A DNA stretch of 64,000 nucleotides, taken from assembly GCA_947095585.1 (NCBI GenBank), contig OX352763.1:24973462-25037461 (forward strand), given 5' to 3'. Position numbers and translations under genes: made by a program. Below are positions 24,470-37,085 of this stretch, piece by piece; positions within the stretch are counted from its first letter, which is position 1, and each line of letters opens with the position of its first letter. The stretch comes from Nephrocerus scutellatus. Lineage: Eukaryota; Arthropoda; Insecta; Diptera; Pipunculidae. Below the pieces are notes generated by a model, which saw only the letters and a program-made list of their open reading frames with translations, searched no databases and was not told the DNA's origin.

Positions 24470-24540
24470 GCTGTTCCAGGGCGCTATACTACCCGCACAC
24501 ATAAAAGCCAAAATTCCTCTTACCAATTTCAAGGTAAGAA
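24470..24540 (+). repeat. Helitron/DINE-like end
   Basis: ACTAGCTGTTCCAGGGCGC followed by CTACCCGCACACATAAA matches the start of the repeat at 17404. Only this end was recognised. Confidence 0.45.
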
Positions 24541-26639
24541 TCCATTCCCGCTGTGGAATAGGTTCTGATGGTCACTGTCATTAAGACATAGGCCAATTTC
24601 TTTTTCCAAATCACTACTTACAGAGCTTAGCTTGGTTTTTCTGCACGTGCTGCAGTGTTCCCTAAGGCTTTGTTTTGTTGAAAGAGTAAATAATGATCTC
24701 TGGTGTGCTACTCTTCTAATCCGATACATTCCTTTGCTGATTCAGCTTCTGATTCTCATAAATCCTACATTTTCTAAAGTTTCCCAAGAAGACACTTAAC
24801 TTTAACTTGAATTTAAAAATCAGCGGTTTCCTTTCGAAAAGCTGAAAAATGCAAATGTTACAGAATTTGAAAAGTCCATTAATTAAAGGAAAAATAAAAG
24901 AAGCAAGTAATAAAAATGTTCCGATAAAATAGAGGTTTCTATTGGAATGGGGAAAAAATGTTCTCATAGCTAACACGAAGTGCACAATCGATTTCTATCC
25001 CGTTCCCTTAGCTGACTGAGCACAACAACCGCACCACACATTACTTGACCACCTGGTGTTATACTTTTCGGAATTATGTCAACCACAATACTAAGTGGTG
25101 CCATACACTATCGCTGCAACTCAATCGGGGTGCTACTGCAGCCAGCAAGCAAGCAAATTGTGCAAACTGTCAAGTGGCTGCTTGGTTGGTGTACATGTGA
25201 CACAAAGGGAGTATAAAAAGGTAAATAAATATGTAATGCATTCTCATAATAACGGATATAAAATGTACCCCTAGCATACAGTACAGTACAGACTGTACAG
25301 CATTGCATGGATGGAGTAGAGAAGCAATAAAATATCAAGCACAATCTGGAAAGAGATAAAATAACTATGTGCCTATATAGGAAGCAGGAACAGCTGACTG
25401 CCACCGTTTACTCGTTTTTCTGTTTTTTTTTTCTTTCTTTAAAAGCAACGTTTTGCTACCGCTCTAAAAAAATGCGTTATTTTCAGATACAATGACAAAT
25501 GTCGTGTTGAATTTTTTTGTACTCTTGCGTCATTCAAATTCATATTTTTTTTTTTTGAAACTCCTCTACCTCATGCGTTTTGGCGGGAATATAGTCGTGT
25601 GTAGAAAAAAATAAGCCGATTTCAACCTGAATAACAATAAAAGAGCAGCAGCTGTTGAAATGTTGTACTAGAAAATTATGAAGAGATAAACTTTCGGCAG
25701 ACAAATTTCTGGTGGAACTAATTACAGTCATTTGCTGGGCTAACAAATAGCGCAATCAACTGACAAAACAATCGCCCATTGTTCTATTTTTGGAACGAAT
25801 AACTATTTGGGTCGCCGATGTGTTTTGGATCATTCGATTTCGAACACAACGACGCACTTGTTGTTGTCGTCTGCAAAATGTGTACTTGTGCGGCAATTGA
25901 AAGGCTTCTTTAGCAATTTGATTTGACCGTTAATTCTTTTTACAGGGTGATTTGTATACATCATACATCATATATCATTAAGTATCATAGTATCATGAAC
26001 ATTTTCGGGATTTTTGCAGATTTACTGTGAGGGGTCAGATGATTTTGACGGAAATTTGACAGCCGAGAGTGACAGTTTACTTGTGCCCACACCTCCATTT
26101 TTAATTCAGAATTACATTGATTGTTTTTGGTATTAAAAATTTTAGAGCAACGGTATTCATGTACGGTAGACTCGCAAATATGAATTGCTCAACATGAAAA
26201 TGCGTCCATTGACTACTCTGTGGTGTGAAAAATGTGCAACTCCAATAACGTGAACGTGAATATCTAGATAAATAATATACGGACCCACACAGATATCAGA
26301 CGGTATGTATTTAACATTGCATACCATTAGGCTTAAATATTTTTAAGATAATTCAGTCTTTAGAATGAATTACAGCTATCAATATGACGAGCTGAGAACT
26401 ATATGGTATATGTACGAGTATAGTCGCACTGCTAGAAGAATACTGCCACAACTCAAAAAATGCTGATTCTCACGAGAGACGAAGAACTAAATTTCAAATT
26501 CATTTTGTTAAACTGTGAAGTAACTATTACAAGTAATAATAATAATAATATTCGGCGCGACAGACTATTACGGTCCAAGGTCCAAGGCTTCTCGCGACCA
26601 TTTGTGTTGTGCATGTATATTTTTGGAGACAAATGGGAG
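24541..26639. other. Intronic DNA, no gene seen
   Basis: Apart from an inverted diverged copy of the 16855-type repeat at about 26020-26105 and short T and ATA runs, no feature was recognised. Open frames are short and without motifs. Confidence 0.5.
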
Positions 26640-26790
26640 GGACCTAAAATTTAGACTTACAAAATTTCAGATCTCTAGGTCGTGTAAAAGGTGGTTAAAA
26701 AGGACCTGAAAGAAGTCGAAAAAAATGTCCACCCATTACACGAGCCACACGTGTCATACGCGATATATAAAATGCTATTAGGGACTTAGA
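26640..26790 (-). repeat. GCGTG-type repeat, inverted copy
   Basis: The reverse complement shows TTTTTCGACTTCTTTCAGGTCC, a CCTAGAGATCTGAAATTTTGT block and a GCGTATGACACGTGTGGC-like run, in the same order as the plus-strand copies at 1905, 30645 and 62586. It directly abuts the SINE at 26795. Confidence 0.65.
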
Positions 26791-26794
26791 AACT

Positions 26795-26970
26795 AAGGCC
26801 GGATTCGAACGGCGAATTGAGAAGCTTTCCGTGACAAATCATTACTCTCGGAACGTTTGCCAGACATTCGCGAGAGGTTGGACACCGTGAAAAATACTTT
26901 TGGTGTTACTGGGATTCGAACCACGAACTCCTGCTCAGTAGCCTTGCGAATTTCCACAGAGCCACGACGC
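26795..26970 (-). mobile_element. tRNA-derived SINE
   Basis: On the minus strand an A-box-like TGGCTCTGTGG (26964-26954) and a perfect B box GGTTCGAATCC (26922-26912) are spaced 42 bases apart, as in a tRNA gene. The sequence in between does not fold as a normal tRNA that I can recognise. After the head comes a body ending in AATTCGCCGTTCGAATCCGG. It would be transcribed by RNA polymerase III if active, and depends on a LINE for mobility. Confidence 0.75.
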
Positions 26971-26989
26971 CCACGAATAGGAGCAATAG

Positions 26990-27230
26990 AAAAGCCTAAA
27001 AAATTGTAGTGCCAGCATTGAAGAACACCTCTTCGAAACTTGCAGGAACACCATTTGGTCCAACAGATTTATGAATACTAAGATCATTATTGCACTATTG
27101 CAACTGTACGAGTTGAAAAGGTTGGGAGAATTCGCTTGACTAACAGGCGGCGGATGAAATGCGAAGACTGGAAACGTGGAGCTAGTTGCGAAATATTTAC
27201 TGATAACTGATGGTTCGAATTTCATTGTGA
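26990..27230 (-). pseudogene. LINE RT N-terminal fragment
   Basis: The minus frame contains SIHKSVGPNGVPASFEEV, the start of the RT domain in Jockey/CR1-type elements (usually KS.GPDGIP). Stops flank it. It sits beside the SINE at 26795 and is a small isolated fragment. Confidence 0.55.
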
Positions 27231-29773
27231 AAGAGCATTAGAACTAACTAGACGAGGCATTTTTTTTAATTATGGAAGGAGTTTTGGGTTTTTAATAATA
27301 ATGGAGTGGAAAGTTCTTCTTCAGGCTAAGAACTCATAAAAATATTCTTCTTATTATCCTCTCCTAATAATGACGTCAAAATTGACTGCGCCTTGTTATT
27401 ATTTGATTACTTTTCCTATGGCTTATGATACATCAATAAATAAATATTTCTCATGTGAGTGAACGTCGTTCTCATTCTTGTGTTCAGTGAACTGTGACTT
27501 TTTCAATTGCCAATCAATTACAATTGGCTATAAAAGCGAGACACAATTTGCAATCGTCTTGTAATCGCGGGCACAGTCTCTCGCTATTAACAATTGAAAG
27601 CGCAATACGCGTGTGGCAGTAGATGTCGGACATTATGCATACGAAGCGAACTTAATTGGGCTCTATGCATACAAAGACGCACTTAATAAGATATCACTGG
27701 AATACGGAATGACCTCTTTCTTTCCTTTTTTTTTTGTTGCAAGAAGAACATCTGCTGAATGTTTAACTTCGCTCCAGACACAAATAACATCGTCGGCATA
27801 GAAAAGCATAAATAGAAACGCCACTTTGTGCGACAATTTGCATGCAATAATCGGTAGGACGAAGGAATACAATTTTACGTAGCTTTCATTTCTCGTCTCT
27901 AAGATATCTGCGGAAACAAAAGAAAACCTTTAGCCAATTTAGTGTGACACTTCTTCATGTTCTTATACGAATAGCTACCTACTTTTCGGTCTCATCTTTC
28001 ATCTCATGATGCACCCGCGCACAAGGGGGCGGAAATAATATCACATGTGCGCTTGCATACAAGTATGGAACACATGTCCAGATTTTGCAAAACAGCAAAC
28101 GTTTTCCAAACGCCGCAAGACTGTGCCACTTATCAAACAATGTTTTTTTTTTCTTTTTTTTTGGAACACACATGAAGTGTCTGACGTTTATGTAAGAATA
28201 GAATGTCATCCTTGTCGTCGTCGTCGTCATCGCCGTCCAGAGAGAAATCATTTTAGAAAATTCACGCTGATCTGCTTATGTTATGCATCTTCCCTTAGGA
28301 AATGCAAACCAGTCAGCAGACTGTCACAGGACGTGTCTCCAATTTCATAGTCTCATTTCTCATGGGCGGGAAGGTTATGTGAAAAAAATATCTGTCTCAC
28401 TGCGCTTTAGTGATTTTAGGATAATAGAAAATGTTTATTTGGCGTCGGCGTCGTACTTGTGGCAGTGGCAGATTTTGTCATTTCCATGCCATAGAAATGA
28501 AATTTGAAACTTGAAAATTTTGTTTATTTTCGGATAACTTACAATGAGGTTTAAATTCTATTTGACACATTTTGTTTGTTTGTTGATTTCTAGGAAAGAG
28601 GTCGTTTTGATTGATTTTTAACAGGTACCTAGCCAATATTAAAACCATCTCATCCCTAAGGCATAATGCTGAAAACTGTCTTTTTTTCTGGCTAATAAAA
28701 TATTCAATTTCCAGGTGTTTGTTGAAAAAAAAACCCTTAAAAAAAAGGTGTCGGAAGTGAATCGTTATAACTTTACGATACTACTTGCAGAGATAACCTA
28801 GGTAGACATTACCAATTGTGTCCTGGTATTGTAATTGAAAAATGTGCGATTTTTACAAAATCCATTGATATGAGGGTGGATTTTTATGCATCCCCCAACC
28901 CCTCCATATCAATTGATCTTAAATACCTAATGATATGGAGACTCTGAGATCGCGGGGGCTCCCATATGGTCCATAATTCATGAAGACATTGTTGGAAGTG
29001 CGCTTAAAAAGCCTCTTTGTATAAGTTCCCTACATTGTTTGTCATTGCCATTGTATCATCATGAAATGTCTTTGGATTGACGTGAACACCGCCAACAGAG
29101 GAGATAATTCCACGGTCCTCTTCGGACATAGATTAGTTATACGACAATCAACGTCCATCTTAGACAGATGTGCCAGTAATAATTCATTGGTAAGAGCAGG
29201 ATCTACCTAAATCCTTGCCGATCTTTGGTTCACGACAACCGGTTGAGATATGCAACTCCACAGAAAGCACATAATCGCACCAGTAACATCAGGACGTAAA
29301 ACTGGTGTACGAAAGAAATTGGTAATTCCAGGAGCGGCGATGTTGCCAATGCTACCTCAAAGATAATGTTACAAATGTTACCTCAAAGAAGATCAACCTA
29401 AGCTGTGAGCGGAACCAACTCCCGTAGTACCAACGCTACCTTGATGAGATCTAAAATCAAAAACCTCGGCTCGTTCAGTATGAATGCCTGGACGAAGCAA
29501 AGCTAACCCTGGCAGCACATCAACCGGAACCTCGAATCCCATCATTTGCCACTAAAATAGCAAGCCATTCTAGGCCGCCTAGGATAGAAACTATCCCAGG
29601 CAACATCACGGTCCTGCAGTTGTACGACCAGGCTGCTTAATACGAAGACAGTGCCCATTCTAGGTATTGTAAGTACCAGCAGCCTTACTCTATTTATCTG
29701 CCGAGCTTACCAAGTATCAAACCCATCGATGACGTAAGATATAGCGACCTCCTCGGGGAATTGTATTATCATG
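27231..29773. other. Intronic DNA, no gene seen
   Basis: Unique AT-rich sequence with a T run at 27726-27735 and a GTC run at 28217-28228. 29090-29660 has a more balanced composition and may be old transposon coding sequence, but no frame gives a motif that I recognise. Confidence 0.45.
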
Positions 29774-30630
29774 TCAACAGAGTGAACGCGGAAGACCGTC
29801 TTTTTTGTTGTTGCGAATCTTTTTATTGGTAACAGGTAAGTTGGCCGCCCTAGTAGACGCTGAATTACCTATAATTTTCGACCACTCCTTTTCATTGACA
29901 GCTGATTTAAAATTATTATAATTATTTTTCATACAAATTGGATGGACGTTCCTCAAGCTTAATTGAGGAGCTGAGAGTGCTGTCATCAGCGAAAGAGTGA
30001 ATTGGATTAGAAGTAATTGACAAGAGATCATTAAAAAAAATGAGAAAGATGGTCGGAGACAAAATAGAGCTCTGGGGAACTCCAGCTTTTATGTTATGTA
30101 TCTTAGACTTTAAATCGTCCAATACTACTTGAATTGAGCGGTTCAAAAGAAAGCTTCTAATCTAATGAAGCACGAATTTTTGACAAAATGGCATTTGATG
30201 TCAAACACTGTCAATGCCTTGGAAATATCTAGTGCTTTGCTTTCACCAAATTGATGCCACTGCTAGGTGAGATATACCATCGAATCACCAGTGCCCACGA
30301 AATCCGTACTGCCGGTCACTAAGGATTTCGTTGGTTTCAAGGTATATCTTGAGCTGAAAATTGATCAGCGTTTCCATGACCTTGGAAAGAATGTATGTAA
30401 GTGCTACGGGATGGGTCGGTTTTTAGGTATGGCCTGGACTACAAAGGCTGTTTTTCAACTTCTCGGGAAGAGTCCAGAAGAATAGGATAGATGGAAACGT
30501 TTACGAAATGGTAACTAACACCAGCTAGGAAGAACACCAATTCAGAACTAATGGGGAAATACCATTTTTGGCCCTGCGGATTTGTGAGTGTTGAGATCGT
30601 TTAAATTTCTTGGAGGGAAAAAGTTAAGAA
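29774..30630 (-). mobile_element. LINE reverse transcriptase relic (Jockey/CR1-like)
   Basis: Minus-strand RT blocks occur from high to low coordinate: PVALTYILSKVMETLINFQL, ILSDRQYGFR, NRSIQVVLDDLKS, KAGVPQSSILSPTIFLIFF and the catalytic FADDSTL. Several frameshifts and stops separate them. The GVPQ.S motif and FADD box show that it was a working-type RT. Endonuclease and C-terminus are absent. It resembles the fragment at 39225-39690 (same RSIQVV.D.LKS style), so the two may be one family. Confidence 0.75.
29815..29841 (+). promoter_or_regulatory. Weak candidate recursive splice site
   Basis: A T-rich tract, AACAG, is directly followed by GTAAGT (29836-29841), a perfect donor. The tract is interrupted by purines (TTGGTAA just before CAG) and lies inside the antisense LINE relic, so a chance match is likely. 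It is recorded because it would subdivide the 46-kb first part of the intron. Confidence 0.2.
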
Positions 30631-30644
30631 CTCCTCATTAAAAA

Positions 30645-30910
30645 CTTTTATTTAACTTCACTTGACCCCTTTTTGTCGTATTTACGACTACTTTGATGTC
30701 CTTTTTAACCCCCACCCACACGATATAGAGAGCTGAGAGCTGTGAGTGTCTAAGTCCAAAATAGCATTTTTTATATTTCGCGTATTGCGAGTCGCTTGTC
30801 GCGTGTGGCGCGACCTAGAGGGCTGAAATTTTGTAACTGGCTCAATGTTAGGGGCCAATTATGATATCCCGCGTTTGACTCGTGTCACGAGTCACGTGTG
30901 GCGCGTGTGA
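30645..30910 (+). repeat. GCGTG-type repeat copy
   Basis: TTTATTTAACTTCACTTGACC, CACACGATATAGAGAGCTGA, GTGTCTAAGTCCAAAATA, then two GCGTG/GTCGCGTGTGGCGC runs. It is collinear with the copies at 1905 and 62586. Confidence 0.75.
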
Positions 30911-32984
30911 AGCGTGAAAAAAAGAAAATACTCAAAAACAGATATTTTGGCGATTACTACCAAAAATAAAAGACTGTGTGGCGTATTTTGATGTATACGT
31001 AAAGGTTTGTACCCGAAAAGCAACGTTTTTTACATTTACTTGTTTTTAACTCTAAAGATGAAGATTTGGACGTTGCAAATACATCAGTAATGAAAGTATA
31101 TTTCTGGGTTCGTATATACATTTACAGTCCATTTATAGTACAGAAAACTCTCAACATGTTGCACTCACTGAAAAATCAAGAGTGTACAATAGTGTACATC
31201 ACAACCTCGAATGATGCAAAAAACTAAATCATTTTCACTCTAAGAAGCAAAACAATGATGGATTTCTTCTTCAAGAAAAAGTTAATTAAAGAACAGCAAC
31301 AAACTGACTTAAACACCTGGCCACATCGTGATTGTGTCCATATTAAAGAGATGAATTCCTCCCGTAGTAGGCATCATAGTTTTTCAGTTAATCGTTTGTA
31401 TGAACGTTTGTTGAGTTTCAGTAACGTCACATCAATCACGTTCTATTCTTTTATTGGTTATAATAAAAAAAGGGGGAAAACCAGTCTGTGAAGCCCAACG
31501 TAATTACTAAGTCATGTATAGTTCGGCTTTTTTTTTTTTGGTTTACTACCTAAGCTATAGCCATCCTTGCTGAGCACACAGGAGGTGGTAGCAATAGCAA
31601 GTGCAATTCATCCGTTGAAGAATCTCGTGGCTTTGCATTCGATTTACCCATAACATAGAAGAGTATATCTGCTGCATAGATGTTGTCTGGCTCAGATAAT
31701 GATGCCCCTGTAATGAATCCCAGCTAGTCACAGGCATTCATTCAGCCATGAAAGGAGATACACGTCGACGATGATGCACTTATTCGTATAGCTCCATTAA
31801 GCAGCTGAAAGTGCTTGACAAGAGTGTGTTTGTGTTAATGTAAGTATCTGTTGGTTTGTGTGCCTTTTTCAGGTTTCCAGCAAAAGATACAGCTGAAATG
31901 AAAAGTTGACAGGTTTTCCAGTTCTGATTCTAGTAGTTCATGTTTCTGGGAAAATAACAAACACACAGACAAACAAGAACACACATTATCTCTTATCTAA
32001 TGATGTCTTCTTTCTTTCCGAAACCTATTCATAGCAACAACTGTGACAGGTCTTTGCTTATTCCTGATGGAAAAATAGTCTGCAGTCTGCAAATCATTAA
32101 TTTGGTTTCTATTAAATGCAAGTTTCATTAAAAGTTTGTACGCTTCCAGCTGAAATGCAAACTAGCGACTGAGGGAGGACATAAAGTATAGCACTACCGT
32201 TGCTGTTGCTGTTGCCGCTGCCGTCTCTTGATCAGGTAGTGTTGCAAGCTGCATCTATTTCCGCTTCAACCATAATATAAATTCTTGCCAACACAAACTG
32301 GTTTGGCATATTGGCACTTTGTGGCGATTTACTAAAGAAAACAAAGACGATGATGGCTTTTGCATTAAGGTAGGTTGCCAATCGTTGTAGCCATTTTATC
32401 AGCGAATGCGAAAAAAGAATTGATCAGTAATGTGGAAGCTGTTTTCTTGCAATCACGATATCGTGTTCTGGATATTCTTTACCCTCTGAGTGGAACGCGG
32501 ATCCAGCCTTACGGGCTTACAAACAATTTGCGATTTATGGCAATAGTGGGCAACATTTTAAATACAAAGCGGTGCCCTAAGCGAATTGGTATTCCGCATT
32601 AATCAATTAGAGAATTCATTGAAATTGTTGTTGTGCTGCACTATGGAATTGGCGAGCTTTGAGTTTCCTCCTAAATTTAAAACAACGCAAGACTTGCTAC
32701 AGCTGTTGAAGGGGAACAGTCTGTTTTTTTGTAATTCAGATATTGAAAGAAAACCAACACGGTAGGGTAGGGACCTGTCTCGTCCGTTAACGTGTTTCTT
32801 GAATGATCTCCAACAATACTCCATAAGCATGCATTTTGTTTAAAAGAGGATGCCAATGCGTATAGAAAAGCTTGGTGTCGTAGCGATGTGTTTTTTATTA
32901 TGGTATGATGGTCTACTATAAGACTTCCCATGTGCACACTTAGCATTAGGGCATTTCTTCGCAGGTCAGGTATATTTCTTCCTT
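30911..32984. other. Intronic DNA, no gene seen
   Basis: A GTTGCTGTTGCTGTTGCCGCT run at about 32200-32221 and an acceptor-like tract before 31876 are the only notable items. The latter leads to an early stop in the exon 1 frame. No gene was recognised. Confidence 0.5.
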
Positions 32985-34120
32985 ATCCTAATAAATCTCT
33001 CTGCTTGTTGCAGCCTTTTTATCTCGGCAAAGTGGCTGCATCTCGTTGGCTATGAGTTCGTTTATTACGTTACAAGCTTCTTCCCTGCTCACCATTGCTT
33101 GAATGAGGCCAGCCGGACTGACTTGACCTCCAATTAGCTGTTTCAGCAAGCGCCTCCCGTAATTCAATCTCACGCACTCTCGCAGAACGTTTCCTACATT
33201 CCCTACACTGCCCTTGCAGTAAAGACAAAAAGGTATATTCGCGTGTTTGACGCTCTGACGCTGACCTCCACTTGTTTGTTGTTCTTGAGGCCTTTCACTG
33301 CCGCTGCATATATTGCCATGATATCAACTGGCATCCAACCTGCTATGACTCCTGCTGCCTTCGGTGGCGACCGTCCGGAATGCACAGCATATTCTGAACG
33401 ACGGCAGCATGCACGCTGCTGTGACTCCTTTCATGCAGCTGGTGCAAGAAGTCGCCATGTGCCATATAGGCGCCGCATACATTTATATCGATGTATTGAC
33501 CCATGCTAGCAGGTTTTTTTTATAGTCTCACCGATATTGGTAAAAATTCTCGCAAGAGCTGTCCCTACACGCGATGCTTTGTATATCTTGTAATATCTAA
33601 GATGCTCCCTGAATTTGAGTACCGAGCCCTGTGGTACTCCTTCGGTAACTTTGTATTGCTTGGTCGCCTAATTGTATCTAAGAATGCCGTCATACATCAT
33701 GTTCCATATTAACGGTCCAAGTACCGAGCCCTGTGGTACTCCTTCGGTAATTTTCAATTGCTTGGTCGTCTAATTGTAAGAATCCCGCCATATATCACGT
33801 TCCATAGTAGCGGTTCAAGTACTGAGCCCTGTGGTACTCCTCCGGTAACTTTGTATTGCTTGGGGCCCTTCTCAGTGTCGTGTAGCAAGGTTCTGTCCCT
33901 GAAGTAGCTCGCAATGATTTGTAATAGGTAGTCTGGTACCTACAGTTCAGTCAAGGCAATCGACGTTTTGTCCCAATTTGCGGAGTTAAGTGCATTTTCG
34001 ACAGAGTGTCGCCACTGCATAGTAGTTATTTCTTATCCATCTCGTTCTGCATTTGCCTTGCGTGCTATATCACAAAACCCCGCGATTACAACGATGGTGC
34101 TCGTTTTATTTCTAAATTTT
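32985..34120 (-). mobile_element. R1-type LINE relic
   Basis: From high to low coordinate on the minus strand: ENALNSANWDK, VPDYLLQIIASYFRDRTLL, then the RT motif TGGVPQGSVL and PLLWN. After a gap come AGWMPVDIMA and the C-terminal region with VSPAGLIQAMVSREEACNV. This order and wording match R1-clade ORF2 proteins (SANW, SYF..R.L.YDT, TGGVPQGSVLGPLLWN; C-terminal EN.V..ML.SEE). The YADD box and RNase-like middle are missing. Frameshifts and a tandem triplication of the RT motif make it inactive. Confidence 0.8.
33619..33918 (-). repeat. Triplicated RT motif segment
   Basis: The ~100-bp segment starting GTACCGAGCCCTGTGGTACT occurs at 33619, 33721 and 33819 (spacings 102 and 98). Reverse-complemented, each encodes GVPQGSVL..L.WN. 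The copies differ at several bases, so the triplication is not the latest event. It lies wholly inside the R1-type relic. Confidence 0.85.
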
Positions 34121-34199
34121 GGAATCTTGATAGGCCGGGTGATCCTTTTTTCCAAGCGGGCGCATATAAGTCTTTATAGCAACTTTCCCGCTGAGTCCA

Positions 34200-34790
34200 G
34201 CATACACAGCGATGTGTCTAACAAGCAATGCGTATTAAAAAGGGGATTGTTTGCGTTTAGCAAAGCAATGTGTGGTTCTAATAATGCGTAAAGCAAAGCG
34301 TTGTGTTGTAGCCAATTGTGTGACTAGCAATGCACAAAGGAACAACTAGCAATGCGTTGTGTGGCACAGTTGTATGTGCAACAAGTAATGCGTTTATCAA
34401 AGTGAGATGTCGTAGCGATGTGTGTAAATAGCAATGTGAATAGCAAAGCGTTGTGTCGTAGCGTTGTGTGTAACTAGCAATGCGCATAGCTAAGCCTATA
34501 GTAAAGCGAATAGCAAAGCGTATAGTAGAGCGTGGTGTCGTAGTTATGTATTAAACAAGTAATGCCTATAGGAATGAGAGGTGTCGTATCGATCTGTGTA
34601 GCAAAGCGTGGTATCATAGAAATTTGTGTAACTAGCAATGCGTATAGCAAAGCGTATAGCAGAGCATGGTGTAGTAGCGATGTATGAAATAAAGCATAGC
34701 AAAGCGTGGTGTTGTAGCGGTGTGTGTAGCTAGAAATGCGTATAGCAAAGCGTGGTATCGGAGCGATGTATGCAACTAGCAATGTTCAAT
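34200..34790. repeat. Degenerate minisatellite
   Basis: Irregular tandem array of words such as AGCAATGCGTATAGCAAAGCG, GTGGTGTCGTAGCGATGTGTG and TAACTAGCAATGCG, with a period of about 45-60 bases. It gives Tyr/Thr/Leu-rich open frames on the minus strand that are by-products of the repeat. It directly follows the R1-type relic. Confidence 0.85.
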
Positions 34791-36619
34791 GTATTTTTCT
34801 GCACATTTTGCTTTCAGGCTCGACTCAAGACAAGACGGCAGTTTCTTTAAAGCTTTTGAATAAAAGCCAACGGCTTTGACAAAAAGTATTTCGTTGTGTC
34901 CTTGTCTGACCCTTTCGGAGCATGTCTGAGCATATCGTATGTCTCTCGCCCAAAGCTTTCATATTGAAACGATGAGAAACACAATGTCAGCAGGCAATTA
35001 ATGTAACGTTGCACGATGTCTCTATTTCTAAATCCGCTGCATGGAGAATATCTGCACATAGCTTGCGGGTATTTCAATGTCATCTTCCAGTATAAGAAAG
35101 GCTTTTCGCAATTTTTAATGCGCCAAGCAGGCAATCTATTGCCAAATTTCATCAACAACGACTCAAGAGAAATTAAATGGAGATCTTATCTTTTTTTCGG
35201 CTTACATAATTGATTTTTATAACAAGTTTTAATTTAAACTTTCTACCGGTCATTCTCAAAGCCCTCCTTTTATGTGCCCCATCTGTCGACTTAACGACTA
35301 AATATGCTTCACTCTTCTAATGAACAATGCAGCATCATCATCATCACCAGAATCCTAAGAGATTCGACTAACGATTGTGGCTGAGCCGGCGGCTGCGTGG
35401 CGAATTCCCGCACCCACTGTGGTTGGTTTTAATGTACATCAGCTTACATCAAAACTGGTATCTTCTTTGTCTGCAAGGAATGTGCTGTGCATTGCCATAG
35501 GGCAAATAGCCGCAAACGCAAATCGGTGGTTCCACAGTGGACCACAGGAAAAGCCACAACAAGGCTACGTGCTGAGTTACATGGCGGGAAGGGAAAACCA
35601 GTTTTAACAAAAATCTCTGGTATTTCAATGAGACGCGGCGACGTATAAAACGACCTATGCAACGGATTGGATGTAATACCAGGCCACTGCACCGCCCGCT
35701 AGCATGCAGCATTAACATAATCCACAACAAAGGGAGTTAAAGCCAGTTTCGTTTCAATTCCAACTTGATTGCTTAGCTGAGTCACGGCGTTGCGGCCGCT
35801 GTGTGCGCTTGTTGTTAGGCCGGCCAATCTCTCTCTCGGCTCAATCGATTGATATTCACACAATTTCCGTTTGGCATTCTCGTGTATTCAATCAAACTTC
35901 AAATCGAGTACAGTACCTGAGGGGGAAATCATCACAGAATGGTCCCGAAAAAAAGAATTCAATGCAACACGGAGCAATGTTTACATTCGGAATCAACTTC
36001 GACACGTCAGAGGTATTGAATGCAATTTGAAGCGTGACGGTGTTGCAAGCAGCACTCAGCGACGATTGAAGCACACAACGAGAGTTAACCACTTTTGATG
36101 TTGGCGGCCACAATTCGTAAAGTGGGTAATGGTGAAACGTGTGCGAAGCTCTCTAACCAACACACGTGGAGCAAACGTTTTACTAAATGTGAGTGAATGC
36201 CGGACTGTGGCAGTGTGGCTTGTGGCATTGACTAATATGACAGACAGCAGATAGTCACTTAGTCCATCATTCACTCACTTACCTACTACTACGGTAACTA
36301 CAACTATACTCCACTATTAATGTTGCTACTGACTAACTAACAGCAGTTGTTCTATGGTTGGATTAGCCGAATGTATTGCACCAGATGACGGAGGTCTTCA
36401 GGCGAAACTTAATTTTGCTAAACTCGCTTTATATTATGGTTTTTGGACCCTTTGTCTGTGGTTGCCAAAGAGAGATTTACGATTGCAATGCAATGATGGT
36501 CGAGTATGTTGGAATGGAACTTTAAGTGGGATAGGATGAAATGCTACTGATTTTGATTGGTTTCGAGGTTTGCAAATAATGCAATAAATTTAAATGATAA
36601 GTAAGGATTCATATTTATA
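34791..36619. other. Intronic DNA, no gene seen
   Basis: Unique sequence of more balanced base composition than most of the intron, with an ATC run at 35334-35346. Overlapping open frames of 60-100 codons exist on both strands, none with a motif that I know. Confidence 0.45.
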
Positions 36620-37085
36620 AAAAAAAGTTCTAATCGGAGATATACATGTGTGCATTGGGTTAGTTTTCAAAAAAAATATATGAGAGTCCTTCTGTCCTTC
36701 TGCCTGGTATGGGAGCCCCCGGACCCCAGATCAATTCCAAATTTTTACAAAAAGTGTTTTCAATCGGAGATACACATGCGTATAAAATATGAAGAAAATC
36801 GGGTACTTTTTTTTATAAAATTTGTATGGGTGCCCCACGAACCCGGGTGGGCTGGATCCAAATTTTTACAAAAAGTATTGTCTATCGGACATACATGCGT
36901 ATAAAATTTGAAGACCATCGGGTAAATTTTGTAAAATATTTATATGGGACGACCCTGACGCCCAAAGGTCCCGAAATTTTAATAGAAAGTGTTGTCATCG
37001 GAGATACACATGTGTGCAAAGTTTGAATAAAATCGGGATTTAGAAAGTGGGTTAAAAATCGATCACAAGATTTGGCCCGCCAGCC
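36620..37085 (+). repeat. GGAGATACACATG family, tandem units
   Basis: Four units in plus orientation with GGAGATACACATG, AAATATGAAGAAAATCGGG, TTTGTATGGG and TTTTTACAAAAAGT words, spaced about 110-130 bases. It ends with AGTGGGTTAAAAAT as at 8400 and a GCCACCCAGCCAG patch. From 37086 to 37502 nothing was recognised. Confidence 0.8.

Noticed and set aside
24516..24540. Recursive splice site at TTTCAAG/GTAAGA
   Set aside because: It has AAG rather than CAG or TAG at the acceptor in a good context, and it lies inside the end of a dispersed repeat.
31876..31910. Exon after TTTTTCAG
   Set aside because: It stops after about nine codons in the exon 1 frame and has no adjacent donor for a ratchet site.
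34278..34782. Minus-strand Tyr/Thr-rich proteins of 69-102 residues
   Set aside because: These are by-products of the minisatellite; codons repeat with the DNA unit.
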